NCBI RefSeq assembly: GCF_004343075.1
Contig: NZ_SLXP01000008.1
Location: forward strand, 62,001-126,000
Length of the DNA: 64,000 bases
Source of the DNA: Rhodovulum marinum
Lineage (GTDB): Bacteria; Pseudomonadota; Alphaproteobacteria; Rhodobacterales; Rhodobacteraceae
Direction: 5' to 3'
Below the pieces are notes generated by a model, which made no database searches, was not told where the DNA came from, and saw only the letters and a list, made by a program, of their open reading frames with translations. This document shows, one piece after another, positions 10,246-18,428 of the stretch. The first letter of the stretch is position 1. Every line of letters begins with the position of its first letter. The translations under genes were made by a program, and so were the position numbers.

Positions 10246-10487
10246 TACATCCCCTCGACGGGCGTGGTGCCGGTGGGGGTGCCGTCGGCGTCCAGCGTGA
10301 TCTGGGCGACCTTTTCCTCGGCTTCCTTCAGCTTCTTCTCGCAATGCTTCTTCAGCATGGCGGCCTTTTCCGAAAGGTCGATCGACTCTTCCAGCGGCAC
10401 GTCGCCCTGTTCCAGCGCCGTCACAGCCGCCTCCAGCGCCTTCATCGCCTCTTCGAAACTCATCTCGGAAACCGGCTTGTCGGTCAT
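10245..10487 (-). CDS. xseB: Exodeoxyribonuclease VII small subunit
   Basis: 80 residues, the small regulatory subunit of the single-strand exonuclease XseA/XseB. The core (EMSFEEAMKALEAAVTALEQGDVPLEESIDLSEKA) is the conserved two-helix family signature, broken here only by family-typical residues. The ATG lies within the stop of the deacetylase gene (ATGA) and its TAA overlaps the start of ispA, so all are translationally coupled. xseA is not in the window. Confidence 0.93.
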   Translation of the reverse strand: MTDKPVSEMSFEEAMKALEAAVTALEQGDVPLEESIDLSEKAAMLKKHCEKKLKEAEEKVAQITLDADGTPTGTTPVEGM

Positions 10488-11419
10488 GCCCCACGCTCCA
10501 TCAGCACCCGCACATGGGCCGCCACGCAGGCGGCCAGCGCATCCAGATCATAGCCGCCCTCCAGTGTCGAGACCACCCGCCCGCCGCAGGCCGCGTCCGC
10601 GATGTCGCACAGCCGCTCCGTGACCCAGGCGAAATCCTCCACCCCCAGGTCCAGCTGCGCCAGCGGGTCGGCCCGGTGCGCGTCGAACCCCGCCGACAGG
10701 ATCAGCAAGTCCGGCGCAAACGCCGCCAGCCGGGGCAGCACTTTCGTCTCTATCTCGGCCCGAAACCGTTCCCCGTCCGTGTGCGGCGGCAACGGCACGT
10801 TCAGCACGTTGTCATGCGCGCCGCGTTCCTCGGGCGCGCCGGTGAACGGGAACAGCGGCATCTGGTGGGTCGAGACATACAGCGCGCGCGCCTCGTCCCA
10901 CAGGATGTCCTGCGTGCCGTTACCGTGATGCACGTCGAAATCCATCACCGCCACGCGCGCCAGCCCGTGGTGGTCCAGCGCGTATTTCGCCGCGATCGCC
11001 GCGGTCGAGGCCAGGCAGAACCCCATCGCGCGGTTGGCTTCCGCGTGGTGGCCGGGCGGGCGCACCGCGGCAAAGGCGTTGCCCACCTCGCCCGCCAGCA
11101 CCATGTCAACCGCCTTCAGCGTGGCGCCCACCCCGCGCCGCGCGGCGTTCATCGACCCCGGCGACACGAAGGTGTCGGGGTCCAGCTGCGCCATCCCCGT
11201 GGCCGGGATCGCGGCCTTCAGCATGTCCAGGTACCCCGCGCTGTGCCCGCGCCGCAACGCGGCCTCGTCGGCCAGCGGCGCGGCCACGCGCACCAGCAGC
11301 GCGAATTCGGGCGTGGTCAGCGCTTCGTTCACCGCCTCGATCCGGGCGACGCGTTCCGGGTGGCCGGGCGGGGTCACGTGGCCCAGGCTGTCGGGATGGG
11401 AGATCAGCGCGGTGGTCAT
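10484..11419 (-). CDS. Histone deacetylase family protein (AcuC/acetylpolyamine amidohydrolase-like)
   Basis: 311 residues from the ATG at 11419 (MTTALISHPDSLGHVTPPGHPER). A zinc-dependent deacetylase fold: VRPPGHHAEANRAMGFC holds the catalytic His pair, and VAVMDFDVHHGNGTQDIL supplies the Asp/His zinc ligands, with LSAGFDAHRADPL later. Bacterial members deacetylate acetyl-CoA synthetase or small acetylated amines; the substrate here is not readable. It is the first gene of the unit with xseB, ispA and dxs, joined by an ATGA overlap. A longer N-terminus (to 11455) is possible but is Ala/Pro-rich and unlike the family. Confidence 0.88.
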   Translation of the reverse strand: MTTALISHPDSLGHVTPPGHPERVARIEAVNEALTTPEFALLVRVAAPLADEAALRRGHSAGYLDMLKAAIPATGMAQLDPDTFVSPGSMNAARRGVGATLKAVDMVLAGEVGNAFAAVRPPGHHAEANRAMGFCLASTAAIAAKYALDHHGLARVAVMDFDVHHGNGTQDILWDEARALYVSTHQMPLFPFTGAPEERGAHDNVLNVPLPPHTDGERFRAEIETKVLPRLAAFAPDLLILSAGFDAHRADPLAQLDLGVEDFAWVTERLCDIADAACGGRVVSTLEGGYDLDALAACVAAHVRVLMERGA

Positions 11420-11458
11420 GGGCCAAAGGCTAGGGGCCGCCGCCGCCCCGGGCAAGCC

Positions 11459-12163
11459 TCAATCCGGCGCCAGCATGTAACCCGCGCCGCGCACCGTTTG
11501 CAGGTATCGGGGCTGTTTAGGGTCTGATTCCAGCTTGCGCCGCAGCCGGGTGATCTGCACGTCCACCGCGCGTTCCTGCGCCTGGCCCCCGTCGCGGGCC
11601 AGTTCCTCGACCAGCCGGGTCCGGCTGACCGCCTCGCCGGGGCAGGCGGAAAAGATGCGCATCAACTGCGCCTCGGTGGCGGTCAGGCGCACCCGCTCCT
11701 CGCCCGACCACAGCTCGCCCCGCCCCACGTCATAGCGCACCGCCCCAAGGTGCAGCACCTTGGGCAGCTCCGCCTCGGCCTTGCTGGCCGGCACCCGGCG
11801 CAGGATCGCGTTGATCCGCAACAGCAATTCCTTGGGCTCGAACGGCTTGGCCAGGTAATCGTCCGCCCCCGCCTCCAGCCCCGCGATCCGGTCCGAGGTT
11901 TCGCCCCGCGCGGTCAGCAACAGGATCGGCGTGGCGATCTCCTCGCGCAGGGCGCGGGTCAGGCTGATCCCGTCCTCGCCCGGCATCATCACGTCCATCA
12001 CGATCAGGTCGAATTCCAGCCCCGCCAGCAGTTTCCGCGCATGCGCCGCATCGCGCGCGGCACTCACCCAGAACCCCTGCCGTACCAGGAACTTGCGCAG
12101 CAGCTCGCGGATGCGCGCATCGTCGTCGACAATCAACAGGTGGATTCCGGTCTCGTCGCTCAT
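11459..12163 (-). CDS. petR: OmpR-type response regulator, PetR-like
   Basis: 234 residues. The receiver domain (about 7-120) has the acidic pocket VDDD, the phosphorylation Asp at 57 (VMDVMMPGEDG), the switch Thr (LLLTARGE) and the Lys (AKPFEPKELLLR). The C-terminal winged helix (about 140-230) has AVDVQITRLRRKLE and YLQTVRGAGYML. It starts with ATGA overlapping the MarR-type gene upstream. A MarR-type gene followed by an OmpR-type regulator matches petP-petR of Rhodobacter capsulatus, which is needed for cytochrome bc1 expression, so the symbol rests on family and pairing. No partner histidine kinase is adjacent. Confidence 0.85.
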   Translation of the reverse strand: MSDETGIHLLIVDDDARIRELLRKFLVRQGFWVSAARDAAHARKLLAGLEFDLIVMDVMMPGEDGISLTRALREEIATPILLLTARGETSDRIAGLEAGADDYLAKPFEPKELLLRINAILRRVPASKAEAELPKVLHLGAVRYDVGRGELWSGEERVRLTATEAQLMRIFSACPGEAVSRTRLVEELARDGGQAQERAVDVQITRLRRKLESDPKQPRYLQTVRGAGYMLAPD

Positions 12164-12669
12164 CGTTCGGTCAGCCGGTTGAAATGGCGCCGCATCTCCG
12201 GGTCCATCATCGCCTCAAGAACCTGCCGGAACCCCGCGACCGCCGCCGGCCCCGCCGCGCGATAGGCCGCGCGCATGCGTTCGCGCTGAGCATCCGACAG
12301 CTTCTGTTCCAGCGCCTCGCCCGCCTCGGTCAGGTACAGGTGCCGCTCGCGCTTGTCGCGCTGGCCCACCCGCGCCTCGACCAGCCCGTCCTCGACCAGC
12401 GCGCGCAGCACCCGGTTCAGCGATTGCTTGGTCACGCCCAGGATCGCCAGCAGGTTGTTCACCGTGGTCCCCGGCGCCCGATGGATGAAATGGATCGCCC
12501 GGTGATGCGCGCGCCCATAGCCGTGCTCCTCCAGGATGCGGTCGGGATCCGCGGTGAACCCGCGATAGGCGAAGAACATCGCCTCGATCCCTTTGCGCAA
12601 TTGCTCGTCGGTCAGGTACAGCAGGCTCTCGCCGCTTTTCTGGGCCACCGCCGGTCCACCTTGGGCCAT
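12160..12669 (-). CDS. petP: MarR-family regulator, PetP-like
   Basis: 169 residues from the ATG at 12669, preceded by a purine-rich GGGGATGGGGT. The winged helix-turn-helix is clear: TVNNLLAILGVTKQSLNRVLRALVEDGLVE followed by the wing (GQRDKRERHLYLTEAGEALEQ). It probably binds DNA as a dimer. Coupled to petR by ATGA. A promoter candidate (TTGGAA, 17 bases, TAAGAT) lies about 40 bases upstream. A longer in-frame start at 12774 would pass through that promoter, so I rejected it. Confidence 0.85.
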   Translation of the reverse strand: MAQGGPAVAQKSGESLLYLTDEQLRKGIEAMFFAYRGFTADPDRILEEHGYGRAHHRAIHFIHRAPGTTVNNLLAILGVTKQSLNRVLRALVEDGLVEARVGQRDKRERHLYLTEAGEALEQKLSDAQRERMRAAYRAAGPAAVAGFRQVLEAMMDPEMRRHFNRLTER

Positions 12670-12710
12670 ACCCCATCCCCAATGTTTCAACACTGACCAA
12701 TTGTTACGCG

Positions 12711-12739
12711 ATCTTATGTCAGCCTTGTTGACTTTCCAA
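12711..12739 (-). promoter_or_regulatory. Candidate sigma-70 promoter for petP-petR
   Basis: On the minus strand, TTGGAA (12739-12734), a 17-base spacer and TAAGAT (12716-12711). The expected transcript start is near 12704, giving a leader of about 35 bases before petP. The surrounding 12670-12790 is the most AT-rich intergenic stretch here, between petP and the divergent ilvE. No experimental support. Confidence 0.4.
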
Positions 12740-12854
12740 GACTCAACTGTTAGCGATCCGTGAATTTGACGCAAGATTATGTCCGCACCGGACCTAAACT
12801 GCGCAACATTCGGAAATTCAACGCCCCGGCGGGGGCAAGCGAAGGGAACGGGCG

Positions 12855-13721
12855 ATGGCTGCCTATGACGACCGCGACGGCTTCATCTGGATGGACGGGA
12901 AACTGGTGCCCTGGCGCGAGGCCAACGTGCACATCCTGACCCATGCGATGCACTATGCCTCGTCGGTATTCGAGGGCGAGCGCGCCTATGGCGGCACCAT
13001 CTTCAAGTCGCGCGAACATTCCGAGCGGCTGAAGAAATCGGCCAACCTGATCGACTTCGAAATCCCCTATTCCGTCGATGAACTCGAGGCGGCGAAATAC
13101 GAGGTGATGAAGGCCAACGGCCTGACCGATGCCTATGTCCGCCCCGTCGCCTGGCGCGGCGCGGGCGAGGACATGGGCGTCGCCTCCCGCCGCAACCCGG
13201 TCCGCACCGCCATCGCGGTCTGGGAATGGGGCGCCTATTACGGCGACGCCAAGCTGAAGGGCGCCAAGCTGGACATTTCCAGGTGGAAACGCCCCAGCCC
13301 CGAAACCGCCCCCAGCCAGGCCAAGGCCGCCGGTCTCTACATGATCTGCACCATGTCCAAGCACGCCGCCGAGGCCAAGGGCTGTTCCGACGCGATGATG
13401 TTCGACTACCGCGGCTACGTGGCCGAGGCGACGGGCGCCAACATCTTCTTCGTCAAGGACGGCGAGGTGCACACGCCGAAACCCGACTGCTTCCTCAACG
13501 GCATCACCCGCCAGACCGTGATCGGCATGCTGCACGACCGCCAGATCAAGGTCGTGGAACGCCATATCGAACCGGGCGAACTCGAGGGCTTCCAGCAATG
13601 CTGGCTGACCGGCACCGCGGCCGAGGTCACCCCCGTCGGCCAGATCGGCGACTACAATTTCGAGGTGGGTGCGCTCGCCCGCGAGATGGTCGATTCTTAC
13701 GAGAAACTGGTACGGGCCTGA
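12855..13721 (+). CDS. ilvE: Branched-chain amino acid aminotransferase
   Basis: 288 residues, a fold-type IV PLP aminotransferase that makes Leu, Ile and Val from their 2-oxo acids with glutamate. The N-terminal FIWMDGKLVPWREANVHILTHAMHY and SSVFEGERAY are typical. The PLP lysine is K157 in SQAKAAGLY. The cofactor phosphate region includes YVAEATGANIFFVKDG and LNGITRQTVI. Ribosome site AAGGGA lies 9 bases before ATG. Transcribed away from petP and followed by a hairpin with a T run. Confidence 0.95.
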   Translation: MAAYDDRDGFIWMDGKLVPWREANVHILTHAMHYASSVFEGERAYGGTIFKSREHSERLKKSANLIDFEIPYSVDELEAAKYEVMKANGLTDAYVRPVAWRGAGEDMGVASRRNPVRTAIAVWEWGAYYGDAKLKGAKLDISRWKRPSPETAPSQAKAAGLYMICTMSKHAAEAKGCSDAMMFDYRGYVAEATGANIFFVKDGEVHTPKPDCFLNGITRQTVIGMLHDRQIKVVERHIEPGELEGFQQCWLTGTAAEVTPVGQIGDYNFEVGALAREMVDSYEKLVRA

Positions 13722-13726
13722 CCCGG

Positions 13727-13760
13727 TTCCGGCCGTTTCAGGCCGGAACAGAGCCTTTTT
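13727..13760 (+). terminator. Hairpin terminator after ilvE
   Basis: TTCCGGCC (13727-13734), loop GTTTCA, GGCCGGAA (13741-13748), then a short spacer and five T at 13756-13760. It lies 5 bases after the ilvE stop and just before the citF-like start at 13771. The T run is not directly against the stem, so efficiency is uncertain. Confidence 0.55.
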
Positions 13761-13770
13761 CGCCCGCCCG

Positions 13771-15279
13771 ATGACAGGTCCGCGCCCTCCGCTGCCCGCC
13801 GAAATCCCCGGTTACGGCCCGGTCCGCCCTTACGCGGCCGGGCCGGTGCCCCCGGGCAGGCCCGGCCCCGAACGCGCCCCCAACACCGCCCCTGACAAGC
13901 GCGCGCCCTCGCTCGCCGCCGCACTTCGGGCCGCCGGGCTCCGCGACGGCGCCACCGTCAGCTTCCACCACCACCTGCGCAACGGCGACGCGGTCCTCAA
14001 CATGGGGCTGGCCGAACTCGCCGCGCTGGGCCTGGGCGACCTGCACCTCGCTGCCTCCTCGCTGTTCCCGGTCCACGCGCCGCTGGCCGATCACATCCGC
14101 CGCGGCACGGTCACCCGGCTGTCCACCGCCTATATCTCCGGCCCCGTGGCACACGCGCTCGACGCGCTCGCCCAACCCGCCACGCTGCAAACCCATGGCG
14201 GCCGCGCCCGCGCGATCGAGGCGGGGGAACTGCCCATCGACCTCGCCATCATCGCCGCCCCCATGGCCGACCGCACCGGCAACCTGACCGGCGCTCTCGG
14301 CCCCTCCGCCTGCGGCCCGCTGGGCTACCCGATGGTCGAAGCGGCCCGCGCCCGCCACGTGATCGCGGTGACCGATTGCCTGTCCCCGACCCCGCTGACC
14401 GCACCCGAGATCCCCGGCCACCAGGTCGACCAGGTCGTCACCGTGCCCCGCCTGGGCGACGCGGGCCAGATCGTCTCGGGCACCACGCGCCCCACTGACA
14501 ACCCGCAGGCCCGCCATATCGCCGCCCTCGCCGCCCGGGTCATCGCGGCCTCCGGCCTCCTGGCCGACGGGATATCCTTCCAGACCGGCGCGGGCGGCAT
14601 CTCGCTCGCCGCCGCGCGCGACCTCGGCCAGATCATGGCCCAGCGCGGCATCACCGGGAGCTTCGCGTCGGGGGGCATCACCGGCACCCTGGTCGATCTC
14701 TTCCGCGCCGGCCTCTTCCGCGACCTCCTCGACGTGCAATGCTTCGATCTCGCCGCCGTGGCGTCGTTCCGCGAGGATGCCGCGCACCGCGCCATGTCGG
14801 CCAGCGACTACGCTAACCCCTGGCACCCCGACCCGGTCGCGCACCGGCTGGACGCCGTGATCCTCGGCGCGGCCGAGGTCGATCTCGACTTCAACGTGAA
14901 CGTCACGCTGGGGGCGGACGGCGTGATCCTCGGCGGCTCGGGCGGGCATGCCGACACCGCCGCGGGCGCGAAACTGACCGTCATCACCACCGCGCTCACC
15001 GCCCGCGGCACCCCGAAAATCGTGCCGCGCGTGGGCTGCATCACCACCCCCGGCGACACCGTCGACGTCATCGTGACCGAGGCCGGCCTCGCCGTGAACC
15101 CGCGCCGCCCCGATCTCGCCGACCGGCTGCGCCACGCGGGCCTGCCCCTTACCCCCATCGCCGACCTGGTCCGCGCCGCCGGGTCCGACAACAGACCCTG
15201 TTCCGCCCAAACCGGCCCGATCCGCGCGGTCTCGCACTACCGTGACGGGCGGGTGACGGACGTGATCCGCGCGCCCTAG
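13771..15279 (+). CDS. citF: Citrate lyase alpha subunit-like CoA transferase, orphan
   Basis: 502 residues from ATG 13771, close to the usual length of CitF (about 510). In citrate lyase the alpha subunit moves the acyl carrier between acetyl and citryl groups. Visible conserved stretches are TVSFHHHLRNGDAVLNMGL, DRTGNLTGALGPSACGPLGYP, GISFQTGAGGISLA, SFASGGITGTLVDLF, ASDYANPWHP and NVNVTLGADGVILGGSGGHADTA. No citD, citE, citC or citX lies in the window, so its partner is unknown. Followed 1 base after the stop by a 3'-end repeat element. No good ribosome site is visible; an in-frame start further upstream is possible but would run back through the ilvE end. Confidence 0.85.
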   Translation: MTGPRPPLPAEIPGYGPVRPYAAGPVPPGRPGPERAPNTAPDKRAPSLAAALRAAGLRDGATVSFHHHLRNGDAVLNMGLAELAALGLGDLHLAASSLFPVHAPLADHIRRGTVTRLSTAYISGPVAHALDALAQPATLQTHGGRARAIEAGELPIDLAIIAAPMADRTGNLTGALGPSACGPLGYPMVEAARARHVIAVTDCLSPTPLTAPEIPGHQVDQVVTVPRLGDAGQIVSGTTRPTDNPQARHIAALAARVIAASGLLADGISFQTGAGGISLAAARDLGQIMAQRGITGSFASGGITGTLVDLFRAGLFRDLLDVQCFDLAAVASFREDAAHRAMSASDYANPWHPDPVAHRLDAVILGAAEVDLDFNVNVTLGADGVILGGSGGHADTAAGAKLTVITTALTARGTPKIVPRVGCITTPGDTVDVIVTEAGLAVNPRRPDLADRLRHAGLPLTPIADLVRAAGSDNRPCSAQTGPIRAVSHYRDGRVTDVIRAP

Positions 15280-15280
15280 G

Positions 15281-15344
15281 GTCTTTTTCTTGGCGAAAAT
15301 ACTCCGGGGGAGTCGCCCGCAAGGGCGACGGGGGCAGCGCCCCC
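15281..15344 (+). repeat. 3'-end interspersed repeat, copy 1
   Basis: TCTTTTTCTTGG, then AAATACTCCGGGGG, then two small hairpins (GTCGCCC/GGGCGAC and GGGGGCAGCGCCCCC). It starts 1 base after the citF stop, in the same orientation as that gene, between convergent genes. It is closely similar to the elements at 18372-18423 and 44511-44543. Confidence 0.8.
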
Positions 15345-15379
15345 ACCGGTCGCCGCGCGCCAGCGCGGCGAAACCGGGC

Positions 15380-15952
15380 TCAGCCCGGCTCCTGCACCTC
15401 GAGTTTCATCGCGGCATACCAGTCGGCATAGGCGCGGATTTCCTCGTCGCTCAGGTCGGCGGCGATCTCCGACATGATCTCGTGCGTCCGCTGGCCGTTG
15501 CGGAACGCCTTCAGCTGCGTCGCGATATAGATGTTGGTCTCGTTCGCCAGGTTCGGCGCATCCTCGTTCAGCGCGATCCCGTTCGCCCCGTGGCAATTCA
15601 CGCAAAGCGACGGCGCCGCGTCCGGGTCCGCCCCCGCGGGCAGGCTGGCCGAGGCGCCATGCGCCGAATACCACGCCGCCACATCGGCGATCTGCTGGTC
15701 GGTCAGACCCTTGGCCACCACGCTCATCATCTCGTGCTCGCGCGCCCCGGACCGGAACGCTTCCAGCTGGCGCGTGATGTAACTCACCGGCTCGCCCGAG
15801 ATATGCGGCGCGATCGGCACCTGCGCCACGCCCTGCAACCCGTGACACACCCGGCACAGGCCCGCCACCTTGCGCCCCGCTTCCAGGTCCTGCGCCAGCG
15901 CGCCCCCGGCGAGGATACCCCCGCCGAGAGCCAGGGCGATCAGCCCTTTCAT
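15380..15952 (-). CDS. Secreted diheme c-type cytochrome
   Basis: 190 residues. Signal peptide MKGLIALALGGGILAGGALA, then two class I cytochrome c domains with heme sites CRVCH (33-37) and CVNCH (117-121). The sixth-ligand Met region recurs as HEMMSVV and HEIMSEI. The two repeats share the pattern ITRQLEAFRSGARE / IATQLKAFRNGQRT, so the protein arose by internal duplication and resembles cytochrome c4. ATG overlaps the TGA of the sugar dehydrogenase gene (TGATG), which points to an electron acceptor for that periplasmic enzyme. Confidence 0.88.
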   Translation of the reverse strand: MKGLIALALGGGILAGGALAQDLEAGRKVAGLCRVCHGLQGVAQVPIAPHISGEPVSYITRQLEAFRSGAREHEMMSVVAKGLTDQQIADVAAWYSAHGASASLPAGADPDAAPSLCVNCHGANGIALNEDAPNLANETNIYIATQLKAFRNGQRTHEIMSEIAADLSDEEIRAYADWYAAMKLEVQEPG

Positions 15953-17208
15953 CAGCTGCCCTCGTACCAGATGCGGTAGACCGCCCCGGCCAGGTCGTCC
16001 GACACCAGGATCGACCCATCGCGCAGCTGCGCCACGTCGACCGGACGGCCCAGGTATTCGCCGTTCTCGTCGATCCAGCCTTCGGCAAAGGGCTCGGAGG
16101 TGGCGTTCCCCTCCTCGTCGATGAAGGTCACCATGACCCGCGCCCCCACCGGCGTGGTGCGGTTCCACGACCCGTGCTGGGCGGAGAAGATGGCGTTCCT
16201 GTACTTCTCGGGGAACATGTTGCCGGTATAGAAGGTCATGCCCAGGTCGGCGGCATGGGCCACCATCTCGACCGCGGGCATCACCACCTCGACGGGTACC
16301 TCTTCGCCGGCATATTCGTTGGTGCGCACATCGCCGCCGCCATACCACGGGTGGCCGAAATGCTGGCCCATGGCGGTCTGCCGGTTCAGCTCGCCCGGCG
16401 GAATGTCGTCGCCCATCCCGTCCACCTGGTTGTCGGTGAACCACAGCTCGCCGGTGACCGGGTGGAAGTCATGCCCGACCGAGTTGCGGATGCCGTAGGT
16501 ATAGACCTCGCGGCCCGTCCCATCCAGGTTCATCCGGATCATGCCGCCGATGCCGACCTCGTTGTAAAGGTCCAGCTTCTCCTTGGGCGCCACGTTGAAG
16601 GGTTGCCCCAGCGAGATGTAGATCTTGCCATCCGGCCCGATCTTGCAGACCCGCGCGGTGTGGTTGTAGCTTTCTTCCTCGGGCGGGATCAGCTCGCCCT
16701 GGGCCACCAGGTTGAACGCCGCCACGTCCGGGCTTTCGTAAAAGAATTCCGCCGCCGGGAACAGCAGCACCCGGTTCTGTTCGGCGATGTACAGGAACCC
16801 GTCATCCGAAAAGCACGGCCCGTTCGGGATCGCGAATTTCAGCGAGGGGGCGAAATCCTTGACCTCGTCGGCGACGCGGTCCTTGTTGCGGTCGGTGACC
16901 GACCAGACCTTGTCCTTGCGGGTGCCGACGAAGGTGACGATGCCCTGCGGCCCCACCGCCATGTGGCGTGCGTCCGGCACCACGGCGTAAAGCCCGATCT
17001 TGAACCCGTCGGGCAGGGTGATCCGTTCCAGGTTGCGCTTGATCCCGTCCGCGAAATCGCCGGTCTGTTCGACAAAGGTGAACTCGGTCACGCCGGTGGT
17101 CTGGAAATTTCCCAGCTTTTCCAGGTTGTCCGGCACGTCGGCGCCCTGCGCCAGAACAGGTGTCGAAAGCACGGCCCAGGCGGCCGCGCCCATCAATGCA
17201 CGTTTCAT
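15952..17208 (-). CDS. Periplasmic PQQ-type glucose/sorbosone dehydrogenase family protein
   Basis: 418 residues with a signal peptide (MKRALMGAAAWAVLSTPVLA). A six-bladed propeller of the GSDH/sorbosone dehydrogenase family: FKIGLYAVVPDARHMAVGP, GFLYIAEQNRVLLF, SYNHTARVCKIGPDGKIYISLG, YGIRNSVGHDFHPVTGELWFTDNQ and SWNRTTPVGARV are family-like. It would oxidise a sugar or other polyol using PQQ; the substrate is not readable. The diheme cytochrome gene follows with a TGATG overlap. ATG start with a GGGAGGAGAC ribosome site just upstream. Confidence 0.85.
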   Translation of the reverse strand: MKRALMGAAAWAVLSTPVLAQGADVPDNLEKLGNFQTTGVTEFTFVEQTGDFADGIKRNLERITLPDGFKIGLYAVVPDARHMAVGPQGIVTFVGTRKDKVWSVTDRNKDRVADEVKDFAPSLKFAIPNGPCFSDDGFLYIAEQNRVLLFPAAEFFYESPDVAAFNLVAQGELIPPEEESYNHTARVCKIGPDGKIYISLGQPFNVAPKEKLDLYNEVGIGGMIRMNLDGTGREVYTYGIRNSVGHDFHPVTGELWFTDNQVDGMGDDIPPGELNRQTAMGQHFGHPWYGGGDVRTNEYAGEEVPVEVVMPAVEMVAHAADLGMTFYTGNMFPEKYRNAIFSAQHGSWNRTTPVGARVMVTFIDEEGNATSEPFAEGWIDENGEYLGRPVDVAQLRDGSILVSDDLAGAVYRIWYEGS

Positions 17209-17347
17209 GTCTCCTCCCTCCGGGGGTTACCCCGTCCTTTTCCCGCGGCATCGCGCCGAAGGCGATCCGACGGTACCACGCAGTCGGGAGTCGGCAAATT
17301 GATCCGAAAGTCGGCGTTTTCGCCCGGCGCCGGCGCGCTAGGCGGCC

Positions 17348-18271
17348 CTAGCCCTGCGGGGTCATCCCCTTGCGCGCGCGGCTGCGCTCCAGGCCCAGCT
17401 GGCGTTCGCGCCAGATGATCAGCACGCCCGCCGCGATCACCAGGCTTGCCCCCATCAACGTCGCCCGCGTCGGGACCTCGTCGAACACCGCATAGCCCAC
17501 GGCCAACGCCATAAGCATCGAGGCATAGTCGAACGGCGCCACCACCGCCGCCTCGGCATGGCGATAGGCCGAGGTCAGGCAGATCTGCGCCAGCCCCCCC
17601 AATATGCCGGCGCCGACCAGCATCGCCGCCTCGGCCGGGCCGGGCACCACCCAGCCAAAGGGGATCGTGGCCAGCGACAGAACCGAGGCCGTGACCGAGA
17701 ACCAGAACACGATGGACGAGGTGCTTTCGGTGGCGACCAGCTTGCGCACGAAAACCTGCGCCAGTGCCGCGCAGGTGGCGCCCCCCAGCACCACGATGGC
17801 GCCCAGTGCCTCGCGCGCGTCCATCGCGTCGCTGCCGAAGGCGGTCAGCCGGGGCGACAGCACGATAAGCACGCCCACCAGCCCCAGCGCGACCGCGCTG
17901 AGCCGGAACAGGCGCACCCGCTCGCCCAGGAACATCGCGGCGAAGATCACCACCAGCAGCGGCGCGGCATAGCCGATGGCGGTGACCTCGGGCAGCGGCA
18001 GAAGGCCCAGCCCCGCGAACATCAGCCCCATCGCCGTCCCGCCCACCAGCCCGCGCCACAGGTGCCCCATCGGGTTGCGGGTGCGAAGGCCCCGGGACAG
18101 CTGCCCCTGCCAGGTCAGCCAGACCAGGATGACCGGAATGGCAAAGAACGATCGAAAGAACACCGCCTCGCCCGGCGGCACGTGATCGGCCGACGCCTTG
18201 ATCAGCGCCGACATCGCCACGAACAGCGCGACCGAGGCGAGTTTCAGGGCGATGGCACGGGCGGGGTTCAT
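17348..18271 (-). CDS. DMT-superfamily (EamA) transporter
   Basis: 307 residues, about ten hydrophobic segments, in two EamA repeats (about 5-135 and 150-290). Features typical of the family are PPGEAVFFRSFFAIPVI in the first half, ATAIGYAAPLLVVIFAAMFLGERV-like text at about 100, and ALAVGYAVFDEVP in the second half. Probable metabolite exporter in the inner membrane; the substrate cannot be told. It stands alone: 139 bases from the dehydrogenase start and a repeat-containing gap on the other side. Confidence 0.85.
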   Translation of the reverse strand: MNPARAIALKLASVALFVAMSALIKASADHVPPGEAVFFRSFFAIPVILVWLTWQGQLSRGLRTRNPMGHLWRGLVGGTAMGLMFAGLGLLPLPEVTAIGYAAPLLVVIFAAMFLGERVRLFRLSAVALGLVGVLIVLSPRLTAFGSDAMDAREALGAIVVLGGATCAALAQVFVRKLVATESTSSIVFWFSVTASVLSLATIPFGWVVPGPAEAAMLVGAGILGGLAQICLTSAYRHAEAAVVAPFDYASMLMALAVGYAVFDEVPTRATLMGASLVIAAGVLIIWRERQLGLERSRARKGMTPQG

Positions 18272-18371
18272 GGGGGCACTCGGGATGCGGGGATGGGCCC
18301 TGCTTACGCCTGTCGCGGCGGGTTGGGAAGGGTTCGGGTTTCGCCCCGGCTGACGCCGGGGCGACCCGCGC

Positions 18372-18423
18372 GGGGGGCGCTGCCCCCCGCGACCCCCCGG
18401 AGTATTTGGACCAAGAAAAAGAC
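18372..18423 (-). repeat. 3'-end interspersed repeat, copy 2
   Basis: Read on the minus strand: GTCTTTTTCTTGGTCC, AAATACTCCGGGGG, GTCGCGGGGGGCAGCGCCCC. It starts 5 bases after the queG stop in the queG direction, so it has the same gene-relative placement as copy 1 and ends with the same GGGGCAGCGCCCC hairpin. Confidence 0.8.
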
Positions 18424-18428
18424 GGGGG

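Noticed and set aside
12669-12774. Longer petP start at 12774
   Set aside because: The added residues do not resemble the family and would overlap the probable promoter.
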